Below are positions 8,312 through 16,034 of a stretch of DNA of 28,538 nt, piece after piece. A program made the translations under genes and the position numbers. Within the stretch, counting starts at the first letter, position 1; each line of letters opens with the position of its first letter. A model generated the notes under the pieces. It had not been told where the DNA came from. It saw only the letters and a program-made list of their open reading frames with translations, and did no database searches. Origin of the DNA: CAZBBC01 sp964489835 (GTDB taxonomy: Bacteria > Calditrichota > Calditrichia > JAJRVZ01); assembly GCA_964489835.1 (NCBI GenBank), contig CAZBBC010000045.1:1-28538 (forward strand), written 5' to 3'.

Positions 8312-9019
8312 TTAATCCACAATTTCTCCTGTCATGGGTACAAAACGTACCGGCAGAAGTTTTTTCTGTTCGTAACCTTTCTCATTCTTTTCGATTAACA
8401 CCAATTCTTGCGAATAATCACCCAGAGGCAGTATCATACGCCCACCGACCTTTAGTTGTTCCTTTAGTGGTGCCGGGATCTTTGTGGGTGCAGCAGTAAT
8501 GATGATAGCATCAAAAGGGGCGTGTTCAGGCCAACCTTTGTAACCATCACCCACTTTGACAAAGACGTTTTCATATCCCAGCCGTTCCAACGTTTTTTGC
8601 GCTTTCCTGGCCAGCACATCAACAATTTCGATCGTATACACAGTATCAATAATTTCAGCCAGTACAGCCGCCTGGTATCCTGAGCCAGTACCGATCTCCA
8701 GCACATTATCTTCCGGCCCCAGATGCAGGTATTCTGTCATATAGGCCACAATATAGGGCTGTGATATGGTTTGATCTTCACCTATTGGCAAGGGTTCATC
8801 CGCATAGGCATATTTTTTCAGATGATCCGGTACAAACTCATGACGCGGTACTTTACGCATCGCTTTTAAAACATTTTCATCCTGAATTCCGCGTCTTGCA
8901 ATTTGATCCTTAACCATGCTTAAACGCATTTTTTCATACATTTTTTCTGATCTTATATTAATGGATTTTTGTTGTCCACAGGAAATTAATATCAATAAAC
9001 AAATGGATAGTGTTCTCAT
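8312..9019 (-). CDS. pcm: Protein-L-isoaspartate O-methyltransferase, predicted lipoprotein
   Basis: This enzyme methylates isoaspartyl residues in aged proteins using SAM, starting their repair. The core is complete: MVKDQIARRGI, VPRHEFVP, PLPIGEDQTISQPYIVA, SAM-binding LEIGTGSGYQAAVLA and the C-terminal PVRFVPMTG. The unusual part is the N-terminus. The ATG at 9019 has a GAGGAA Shine-Dalgarno 5 nt upstream and gives a lipoprotein signal peptide with lipobox LILIS-Cys14, so the enzyme should be exported and lipid-anchored. A longer start at 9046 has no such support and would overlap the HDAC-like gene. Most Pcm proteins are cytoplasmic, which raises the question of the methyl donor source outside the cytoplasm. 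Confidence 0.92.
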   Translation of the reverse strand: MRTLSICLLILISCGQQKSINIRSEKMYEKMRLSMVKDQIARRGIQDENVLKAMRKVPRHEFVPDHLKKYAYADEPLPIGEDQTISQPYIVAYMTEYLHLGPEDNVLEIGTGSGYQAAVLAEIIDTVYTIEIVDVLARKAQKTLERLGYENVFVKVGDGYKGWPEHAPFDAIIITAAPTKIPAPLKEQLKVGGRMILPLGDYSQELVLIEKNEKGYEQKKLLPVRFVPMTGEIVD

Positions 9020-9027
9020 AATATTCC

Positions 9028-9972
9028 TCAATGCTTTAAAAGACAATCGAGATGGGCCAAAACACTGTCAGTTAGCGCACTCAGGTTATAACCACCTTCC
9101 AAAACAGATAATATTTTTCCCCCGGCATGTTTCCAGGAATATTGAGCAATAAGTTCTGTAAACTTCCAGTATCCGCTTTCGGTGACCAGCATACCCGCCA
9201 GTGGATCATCACGATGGGCATCAAAACCAGCTGAAATAATGACCATATCGGCCTTAAATTTCTGTTCAATCTCTGCCAGGTCATACTCTATGGCATCAAC
9301 AAATACGGTATCGGTACTACCTCCCTTTAATGGTCGATTCAGTGTATATCCGTTCCCCTCCGCATGACCCTTCTCCATTTCAGAACCGGTACCGGGGTAA
9401 AAGGGGTATTGGTGTGTACTATAATAAAACACCGTGGGATCATCGTAAAATATATGTTGTGTTCCATTACCATGATGAACGTCCCAGTCCACAATCAGAA
9501 TTTTATCCGCCAAACCCGTTTTTTGTGCATAACGAGCGGCAATTGCTACATTATTGAAGATACAAAAACCCATCGCCCGGTCTTTTTCGGCATGATGTCC
9601 CGGGGGTCTGACGATACAAAACACTTTATTGAACCTTTCATCACTCAGTATATCCACACCTTTGATCGTCGCTCCGGCAGCATATAGAGCGGCTTCCAAA
9701 GATTTTTTACAGACAACCGTGTCCCCGCCGTCTAATAATCGTTCACCACTGGTGATTGCATGAGAGGCCACCTGGATATATATCTGTGTGTGAACAGCGG
9801 CAATACACGCCTCTGTAGCTTTTTCCGGTTCAATCAAATCAATCTTCTTTATTATCGCACTTTCCCTGAGACCCTCCATAATCGCAGTCAAACGCTCCGG
9901 CCGTTCCGGATGGCCATCACCGGTGTCATGTTCAGAGTAAATATGATGCGTGATAATTGATAAATTAGACAT
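9028..9972 (-). CDS. Histone-deacetylase-family zinc amidohydrolase (AcuC/HDLP-like)
   Basis: This 314-residue single-domain class II-type deacetylase is predicted to be cytoplasmic. The active site is intact: HPERPERL near the N-terminus, the paired histidines H126-H127 in RPPGHHAEK, zinc ligands D164 and H166 (VDWDVHHGNGTQ) and D251 (SAGFDAH), and catalytic tyrosine Y295 in LEGGYN. Bacterial members deacetylate acetyl-CoA synthetase, polyamines or other N-acetyl compounds; the substrate here is not indicated by the neighbours. The start lies 2 nt after the histidine kinase stop and the gene ends 8 nt before pcm, so all three are co-transcribed. Confidence 0.93.
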   Translation of the reverse strand: MSNLSIITHHIYSEHDTGDGHPERPERLTAIMEGLRESAIIKKIDLIEPEKATEACIAAVHTQIYIQVASHAITSGERLLDGGDTVVCKKSLEAALYAAGATIKGVDILSDERFNKVFCIVRPPGHHAEKDRAMGFCIFNNVAIAARYAQKTGLADKILIVDWDVHHGNGTQHIFYDDPTVFYYSTHQYPFYPGTGSEMEKGHAEGNGYTLNRPLKGGSTDTVFVDAIEYDLAEIEQKFKADMVIISAGFDAHRDDPLAGMLVTESGYWKFTELIAQYSWKHAGGKILSVLEGGYNLSALTDSVLAHLDCLLKH

Positions 9973-9974
9973 TA

Positions 9975-11741
9975 TTAAACCTTTGGAAAATAGATCTTAA
10001 AAGTTGTTCCGACGCCTTCCGTCGATTCAACTTCAATTTTACCCTTGTGCTCTTCCACCACTTTTTTCACAATGGCCAATCCAAGACCGGTGCCACCTTC
10101 TTTCCCGCTGGTAACAAACGAATCAAATAATTTGTCCCTGATTTCTTTTGGGATACCTGTCCCGGTATCGCCTAAAGAAAAAACAATTTCACCATTTTGC
10201 TCATCGGCGATTACACTGAAAGTACCACCTTTTTTCATGGCTTCCAATGCATTCTTCATAATATTCATGAAAACACGATTTATTTTTTCAGGATCTATAT
10301 ATATCATACTGGAAGTATTCACGGCCCATTCAAAATTGAAACCCTTCTGCTTTGCATCACCTTCAAAGATTTTGGCAAATTCTTTTACCAGTTTATCTAC
10401 CGGGTACTTGATAGGTAAGATTGTGGTCTTTCCCTTGGCGAAATCAAGTACATCTGTTGTCATATTGGTAAGCATTTTTATTTGTTTATTAATAATTTCA
10501 GCATATTCCTCTCTTGTTTCCTTATCATCCTCATCCAGCATCAAGTCAACAAATCCGTAAATATTTGTCATTGGTGTACGTAAATCATGGACAATAGTGC
10601 TCATCATATTGCCGATGGCACCCAATCGATCCGCTTTCATTTTTTCTTCTTTCAAGCGATAGTTCTCAATACCCCGGCCAATCTGACTGGATATTGATTC
10701 CAGTATCTTCTTATCATTGTGAGTAAAATAGCCATGATCATCTATTTTGTTGATCAGATATAATACGCCAATAACTTTATTCTCAATCGTAAGTGGCATA
10801 CAGACCATCTGGCGGACTTTCAGGTGCAAGGATTCCAAAACTTCCAAATCAATAGACTTTTCATTGGCCGCATCATTTATAAGATAAATCTCTCTCGATT
10901 GAAGAACCTGTTGGATGATTCCCTTATCCATGGAAAAAGGAGCCTGTTTCAACTCATTTTCTTTTAAATGATCAGCAAATCGGTGGGAGATTTCCTTTCT
11001 GTCCTTATCCAGGACCAAAATAATACAATTTTCCGTATCCAAAGCCCGAGGGATCAGCCCTACCACATTGTGCAACATCTCCTGTAAATCAAAGGCACGG
11101 CTTAATTCTTTTTCTAAATTGAACAGCAGATCCAGTTCTTTTGCCCGATTATCCAGAATTCCATAAAGCCTGGCATTAACCAAAGAAATAGCAACCTGAG
11201 AACAAAGACTGGTTAACAAATCCTCGTCCTCCTCCGTGAAAACACCCCCTTTTTTATTCAGTATTTGCAGAACACCTATCGTCTCTCCAATCTGGTTTTT
11301 CTTTTTAACCGGTTCAAGGATCGGCATACAAAGGATTGAATTAGTCCGGTATCCGGTTTTTTTATCCGTCGTCGGATCAAATCTATTGTCCTTATAGGCA
11401 TCTTTAATATTGATAATATCGGCTGTTTTTGCTACATGTCCGGCAATACCTACACCGATTTTAAGGCGAATTTCTGTTATTTCAGCTTTCTGAGCGATCT
11501 TTGACCACAACTCTCCCTTTTCAGTATCAACAATATAGAGTGTGCCACGCTCTGCATTCATCAATCGGGTAACTTCCTCCATGATCAAAATCAGCAAACG
11601 GTCTCTATCCAAAACAGAACTGAGTGTTTTCCCAATTTGTTGCATCGAATGCATTTCATTGATCTTACGCTCTAACTGATTTTTAAGATCCTCAACCTGT
11701 GATTCAAATTTCTCATCCTTTAATGTCACGATTTCTCCCAT
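9975..11741 (-). CDS. Cytoplasmic sensor histidine kinase with two GAF domains
   Basis: This 588-residue protein has no transmembrane segment. Residues 8-40 form a coiled-coil-like lead. GAF1 (about 40-190) contains NAERGTLYIVD and IGVGIAGHVAKT. GAF2 (about 210-360) contains DTENCIILVLD and GVLYLINKID. The HisKA box STIVHDLRTP has phospho-acceptor H385. The HATPase domain has the N-box NIMKNALEAM, G1 GDTGTGIPKEI and G2 GTGLGLAIVKK. It probably senses a soluble small molecule or redox state through the GAF domains. No response regulator or receiver domain lies in the window, so its partner is elsewhere. A 59-nt gap separates it from endonuclease V, and the ATG at 11741 lacks a clear Shine-Dalgarno. 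Confidence 0.93.
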   Translation of the reverse strand: MGEIVTLKDEKFESQVEDLKNQLERKINEMHSMQQIGKTLSSVLDRDRLLILIMEEVTRLMNAERGTLYIVDTEKGELWSKIAQKAEITEIRLKIGVGIAGHVAKTADIINIKDAYKDNRFDPTTDKKTGYRTNSILCMPILEPVKKKNQIGETIGVLQILNKKGGVFTEEDEDLLTSLCSQVAISLVNARLYGILDNRAKELDLLFNLEKELSRAFDLQEMLHNVVGLIPRALDTENCIILVLDKDRKEISHRFADHLKENELKQAPFSMDKGIIQQVLQSREIYLINDAANEKSIDLEVLESLHLKVRQMVCMPLTIENKVIGVLYLINKIDDHGYFTHNDKKILESISSQIGRGIENYRLKEEKMKADRLGAIGNMMSTIVHDLRTPMTNIYGFVDLMLDEDDKETREEYAEIINKQIKMLTNMTTDVLDFAKGKTTILPIKYPVDKLVKEFAKIFEGDAKQKGFNFEWAVNTSSMIYIDPEKINRVFMNIMKNALEAMKKGGTFSVIADEQNGEIVFSLGDTGTGIPKEIRDKLFDSFVTSGKEGGTGLGLAIVKKVVEEHKGKIEVESTEGVGTTFKIYFPKV

Positions 11742-11800
11742 ATGATATATGATAGAAAAAATAAACTGATCTATTAATAAACCACGAAATTACACGGATT

Positions 11801-12490
11801 TTAAGACCGACTATGAACTAACTTTTTTCTATACGCTGTCACAAGTCGATGGGCGAGCCGAGTGGGCTCTGGCAGTCTGTATTTACCGGTACAATCTAAT
11901 ATAAATTTTGTCGCTCCATTGAGAGATACCCGATGACCGATTGATACAAAAACAGGCTTGACGTTGTTCCTGGTCCGTAACACCTTTCCGACGACTCTTT
12001 CTTTGTAAATCAGATCAGTGATATCTCCCTTTTGATCTCCGGGTGATTCAAAATTACCCACCAATTTCTTTTTAGCACATCCAATACTTGGCAGATCTGT
12101 CAGTACGCCAATATGGGAAGCAATACCGAATCCCCGGGGATGCGCGATACCGTGGCCATCAAACACAAATATATCCGCCAGTTTATGATGCGATTCAATC
12201 AATCTTAATAAGACAGGTGCTTCTCTGAAACTCAGATAGCCAGGGATATAGGGAAAGCGAATATGATCGGTAATTATAAAGCTATCAATTAAATCAAGTG
12301 TAGGATAGCCAAGAATAACCATCCCGGCAATCAATCGATTTTTCTCTTTCAGGTAGGAGATATCAAAGCCGGCTACCTGATGAATGGTATCCGGCATTTG
12401 ACAAATTTTTATTTCTTTTTCGAGACTTTTCTGTAGTTCTCTCGCCTCATTAAGTGTAATTTCCCAAGAATGACACAACCCGGTTTGCAT
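11801..12490 (-). CDS. nfi: Endonuclease V
   Basis: This 229-residue enzyme cuts DNA (and in some species RNA) one nucleotide 3' to deaminated bases, mainly hypoxanthine. The catalytic acids line up with those of the Thermotoga enzyme: D43 (AGFDISY), E90 (PYIPGYLSFREAP) and D111 (VFDGHGIAHPRGFG). The YIPGYLSF wedge region and ASHIGVLTDLPSIGCAKKKL are also typical. It is cytoplasmic. It begins 12 nt after the STAS gene and precedes the histidine kinase gene. No strong Shine-Dalgarno is seen before the ATG at 12490, so translation may depend on coupling to the STAS gene. Confidence 0.95.
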   Translation of the reverse strand: MQTGLCHSWEITLNEARELQKSLEKEIKICQMPDTIHQVAGFDISYLKEKNRLIAGMVILGYPTLDLIDSFIITDHIRFPYIPGYLSFREAPVLLRLIESHHKLADIFVFDGHGIAHPRGFGIASHIGVLTDLPSIGCAKKKLVGNFESPGDQKGDITDLIYKERVVGKVLRTRNNVKPVFVSIGHRVSLNGATKFILDCTGKYRLPEPTRLAHRLVTAYRKKLVHSRS

Positions 12491-12502
12491 AAAACATTGA
12501 TT

Positions 12503-12847
12503 TTATTTATCAGACATCGCAGAAACTGCCCGGTCCACCGAATCATACGTTTCAAAAATTCTCATCAGTTGTGTGATCATCAGAAGGCTTTCCACTTTCT
12601 CCGTAATATTTGCCAACTTCATTTGTCCATCGGCATTCTTTAAAGTTGTCATAACAGCCATCAGAACACCTAAACCAGAACTGTTAATCCATTTCACACC
12701 ACCCAGGTCAATGACCACTTTAGAAATACCATCACTTATCAAGCTACGGATATGGTCATGTAGCGCTGTTGTTTCCGGACCACCCATCATTTTACCGCTC
12801 AGCGATAGTACGGCAACATGATTATCAATTTTCTCTTTAATCCTCAT
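12503..12847 (-). CDS. STAS-domain anti-sigma factor antagonist
   Basis: This 114-residue protein consists only of a STAS domain, as in SpoIIAA and RsbV. The usual phosphorylation site is present in WINSSGLGVL (Ser56/Ser57). Such proteins bind and release anti-sigma kinases of the RsbW/SpoIIAB type when dephosphorylated. No HPK-type anti-sigma kinase or PP2C phosphatase lies in the window, so partners must be elsewhere. The ATG at 12847 has a strong GGAGGAA Shine-Dalgarno. It is the first gene of the run leading down to era, so a promoter is expected just upstream. Confidence 0.92.
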   Translation of the reverse strand: MRIKEKIDNHVAVLSLSGKMMGGPETTALHDHIRSLISDGISKVVIDLGGVKWINSSGLGVLMAVMTTLKNADGQMKLANITEKVESLLMITQLMRIFETYDSVDRAVSAMSDK

Positions 12848-12900
12848 CTATTCCTCCAGTTAAATATGATCATTTGATAAATATAAAAAATATAACTTTA

Positions 12901-12930
12901 AAAATATAAAAAAAAGGAGGTGTAAGTCAA
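12901..12930 (-). promoter_or_regulatory. Possible sigma70-type promoter for the STAS-to-era run
   Basis: On the minus strand TTGACT (12925-12930) and TATTTT (12901-12906) are separated by 18 bp, about 50 nt upstream of the STAS start codon and after the transglycosylase stop. The surroundings are so A/T-rich that a chance match is possible. Confidence 0.35.
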
Positions 12931-12950
12931 TAAAAATATAGACAACTTCA

Positions 12951-15092
12951 TCAGTTTGCCTGATCGAGTAACAAGTATATCCAATAGTCCCGCATTACCC
13001 GGCGAACATAATTGCGCGTTTGAGAATATTCAACATTTTCTACAAAAAAATCAATATCCTCTGAAAAATCAAAATTTTGCCAGCGTTTGACCCTATGTGG
13101 TCCGGCATTATAGGCGGCAGCCGCATATTCGGGTTTATTATCAAATTGAGAGAGCAGCTTGTTTAAATAATAAGTACCAAGATTAATATTCAAATCCGGA
13201 TCAAATAAATCCAGCGGTATAGAAAATTCAAGATCGAGTTCCTGGGCTAATGCTCTCGCTGTGCGGGGGATAATCTGCATGAGCCCATAGGCGTCCGCCC
13301 ATGAATGGGCCTGACGATTAAAGCTGCTTTCCGCGCGTATTAAAGCCATAACTAAATTTTTGTCCAAATTACGGATAGACCCATAATTGCCAACAATATT
13401 ATCATAATAGAGAGGATAAGCCTCTTTTAACAAAAAAGGTTTTTCCAGTTGCGTTAAGTCGGAAAAATGTTTGTTGTTTATGTAATCATAAATTTTAAAG
13501 GCATGATTATAGGCGCCGAGCATTTTATATATCTCTGCTAAAGATATCCACCCTTTGAGTGATTTCGGATAGTATTTATTTTCAGACAGTTCACGAAGGG
13601 CAATATCTTCTCCTAACAGTTCCTGAAGAAGGAAAAGGTCCTCAAATCTTTCTATTAGAGTGGCAATTGACTCTTTATAATATCGTAGAGGATTCTTTCT
13701 GTCAGCCAGTCGTTCTTTGATGTGGTATAGAGAATCTAAAGGCTGTTTATATAGCATATAACTTTTTAAAGCATAATAATTTTTAAACAGATCTCTGCCT
13801 AATGATTTAAGCAGACGCTCGGAATCTTTGATCTTCCCCTGTTTCTCATAGGTTTTTGCCAACCAATATGAACTTCGGGATTTGTCGAAATCCGAATCAT
13901 TTGATAGGAGAATATTTTGAAATTCCTGCTCCGCCTGACTAATATTTCCAAGTCTGAAATAGGAAAGTCCCACGCGAAATTTTGCTTCATCCCGATATTT
14001 GCTATGTGGCCAGTGTTTCAACAGGTGCTGATACACGCCCAGGGCTTTGGCTATATCTCCCAATTCTTCATAGACCCAGGCCGCCTTCCATACACTTTCA
14101 ACGGCCATTCGACGCCTGGGATAACGCTTAGCATAATCCAGATATCCATTGACAGCCTCCTCTGTTTGGTCCAAACGCAGATAACAACGGGCAATATAAA
14201 GACGAATGCGCGATTCCAAAGAGGTATTCTTAAGATTGGATAAAAGATTATTAAAACCGTACAAAGCCGTTGAGTAATTTTGCTTTTGATAATATATTTG
14301 AACCAGATAATAACGGGCTCTTTCTTTAAGTTCAGAATCAGAGGTTTCTGTAATAAACTTTTCTAATCGTTTCGTTAGTTCATGATATTTCTTGTGTTTA
14401 AGGTATACCTCCGCAATGGTAAAATCATATTTCTCATCTGGTGTTTTATATGTTTGAAAAAAATCAGCAATTTTTAAGGCCGCATCATCGGAAGGATACT
14501 TCTTCATAACCTGATACATACTTTCCAAGGCATCTTTTTTATTGTCTAAGTTCAAGCGGCAGAATGCCATCTGAGATAAAGCATACGGCTTCAAAGATTT
14601 TATTTTTTTTCTTCCGGCCAGACGTCTGTATTGATGATAAGCATCTTTAAATCGATGGGTATTAAATGTATAATCGGCAAGCTTTAAAAGCACAGAATCA
14701 GCGAGGAAATGATCAGGGTACTCTTTTAAATATTTTTGTGCCTTGCTGACAATCGACCATGTTTTATCTACCGGTAAAGCGGAAAGAAATAAAAAATAAT
14801 CGACATATTCCGGTATTTTATTTGAATTTAATCGTTTGAAAATATTTTGTGCCTCAGAATAATTCTCATTTTTTAGATGACAGATTCCTATCTTAAAATT
14901 TAAGGCAAAATCCGCTTTCAAAATATTATCATGGGCCATTAATTGATGGTATTGAATAAGCGCTTCTCTATAATTTTGATGGCTGTATAAACTATCAGCT
15001 TTATGAAGAAGATTATTTGCCCGGACACTGTTGAAACAAAAACAGAGTAATATGCTAGTATAAAAAGTAAATCGATTCAACGGATGCTTCAT
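12951..15092 (-). CDS. TPR-containing lytic murein transglycosylase (Slt70-like)
   Basis: This protein has 713 residues from the ATG at 15092, which starts a signal peptide (MKHPLNRFTFYTSILLCF ending VRA-NN). Earlier in-frame starts only add a non-signal extension. Residues about 25-560 are a long superhelix of TPR-like repeats (for example YREALIQYHQLM, YSTALYGFNNLL, QAEQEFQNIL). The C-terminal SLT domain has catalytic Glu588 in ALIRAESSFN, then AYGLMQIIPRTA and AAAAYNAGPHRVKRW. It cleaves peptidoglycan glycan strands in the periplasm, forming 1,6-anhydro ends. It is apparently a single gene with about 940 bp of repeat-filled DNA upstream. Confidence 0.93.
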   Translation of the reverse strand: MKHPLNRFTFYTSILLCFCFNSVRANNLLHKADSLYSHQNYREALIQYHQLMAHDNILKADFALNFKIGICHLKNENYSEAQNIFKRLNSNKIPEYVDYFLFLSALPVDKTWSIVSKAQKYLKEYPDHFLADSVLLKLADYTFNTHRFKDAYHQYRRLAGRKKIKSLKPYALSQMAFCRLNLDNKKDALESMYQVMKKYPSDDAALKIADFFQTYKTPDEKYDFTIAEVYLKHKKYHELTKRLEKFITETSDSELKERARYYLVQIYYQKQNYSTALYGFNNLLSNLKNTSLESRIRLYIARCYLRLDQTEEAVNGYLDYAKRYPRRRMAVESVWKAAWVYEELGDIAKALGVYQHLLKHWPHSKYRDEAKFRVGLSYFRLGNISQAEQEFQNILLSNDSDFDKSRSSYWLAKTYEKQGKIKDSERLLKSLGRDLFKNYYALKSYMLYKQPLDSLYHIKERLADRKNPLRYYKESIATLIERFEDLFLLQELLGEDIALRELSENKYYPKSLKGWISLAEIYKMLGAYNHAFKIYDYINNKHFSDLTQLEKPFLLKEAYPLYYDNIVGNYGSIRNLDKNLVMALIRAESSFNRQAHSWADAYGLMQIIPRTARALAQELDLEFSIPLDLFDPDLNINLGTYYLNKLLSQFDNKPEYAAAAYNAGPHRVKRWQNFDFSEDIDFFVENVEYSQTRNYVRRVMRDYWIYLLLDQAN

Positions 15093-15257
15093 ATAAACAA
15101 GACCTGTGTAATTTATGATGATAATATGCCCGGAATCGGAAAGTCCCCGGCAAAGTATCAAATAAGAAACGCTGAAATTATCAAATGATGCTCCCAATTA
15201 GAAGTAATACTATCATCGGATATTTAATTAATATATTGAATATTATATTCTATCATC

Positions 15258-15493
15258 AGTGTCCGGTTAAATAATTTCAAGAATGTTATGACTAAAAAAC
15301 TCATCCCCAAACCTGCGTCTAAGCCGCATCTTCGACCTTCTCTTAATAAGAGAAGGGACTCCCTAAAGTCCCTCTCTTGCCAAGAGAGGGATTTAGGGTG
15401 AGTTTTTTTAATCAAGTCTCTATGTTTTCTATATATACAAGCCATTTAATCTGCCATTGATAATTTATAATGATTTACGTTTTAACCGGACAT
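15258..15493 (+). mobile_element. MITE-like element, copy 2 (non-coding)
   Basis: About 235 bp is bounded by 12-bp inverted ends, TGTCCGGTTAAA (15260-15271) and TTTAACCGGACA (15481-15492). The interior holds the core shared with 1-87 and 20370-20608 (ACCTGCGTCTAAGCCGCATC) and a hairpin with CCCTCTCTTG/CAAGAGAGGG (about 15369-15390) flanked by CCCTAAA/TTTAGGG. No transposase is encoded. A 73-codon open frame on the minus strand inside it is an artefact of the repeat. The short flanks do not give a certain target duplication. Confidence 0.7.
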
Positions 15494-15558
15494 ATATGAT
15501 TTATATATATGATTAGAGTTTTTACTCCGCGTAAATGGACATAACATCAATAATTACA

Positions 15559-15620
15559 GGAGATTGCTTCATCACTCATTCTTCGTGACTCGCAATGACG
15601 ATAATGTGCCTTCATTGCGA
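15559..15620. repeat. GATTGCTTC...CGCAATGACG dispersed repeat
   Basis: The segment GGAGATTGCTTCATCACTC, followed by ATTCTTCGTGACTCGCAATG, resembles a short palindromic repeat type seen in many unrelated bacterial genomes. A partial inverse, CATTGCGAAT, follows at about 15614-15623. No gene is present. The remaining bases between the MITE and the GTCCC repeats show nothing else recognisable. Confidence 0.45.
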
Positions 15621-15713
15621 ATAACGACATATCGGAAATCAATCTATACAATTATTAAGGAGTTTAGGACATAATCAGACTTTTAATATTAAACACATTA
15701 TGTGCACTTTTAA

Positions 15714-15916
15714 GTCCCGTTAGGGACATCATATTTATAGCAAAAACAAATCCTATGAAAAGCCTAGTCCCGTCAGGGACGTAATATTTACTGCAAATAC
15801 GCATTGGATACATATTTGTGTGTAGGTATTGATCATGCTTTTTATATTTCGTCCCTACCGGGACTTTAGAATATTGGATTATATGATTGCTATAAATATT
15901 TTGTCCCTAACGGGAC
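15714..15916. repeat. Four GTCCC-N4-GGGAC hairpins in an inverted pair-of-pairs
   Basis: Short palindromes lie at 15714-15727 (GTCCCGTTAGGGAC), 15767-15780 (GTCCCGTCAGGGAC), 15851-15864 (GTCCCTACCGGGAC) and 15903-15916 (GTCCCTAACGGGAC). Start-to-start spacings are 53, 84 and 52 bp. The right pair is roughly the reverse complement of the left pair, including the linker TTTATAGCAA/TTGCTATAAA. Bases 15690-15786 are repeated almost exactly at 20630-20731. The layout recalls REP/BIME elements mobilised by Y1 transposases; no such gene is in the window. Confidence 0.7.
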
Positions 15917-16034
15917 AGTTATATCGTGTAATTTCCTCAATTTAGTCTTTGATTTATTTTATTAATCCTATGCTTCTTGCATCAGCTTGATAAATTATAC
16001 TCAACAAGGATATACAACGCCTTAGACGAGGGAA

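Noticed and set aside
8464..8706. An alternative minus-strand frame inside pcm
   Set aside because: It is an out-of-frame shadow of a complete Pcm domain.
15224..15445. A 73-codon minus-strand open frame with a hydrophobic end
   Set aside because: It lies inside the MITE-like element, its codons come from the inverted repeats, and there is no ribosome site or recognisable motif.
15714..15916. Regular hairpins considered as a CRISPR array
   Set aside because: Repeats are only 14 bp with unequal spacing, the two halves are inverted relative to each other, the linkers are themselves repeated at 20630-20731, and no cas gene is present.
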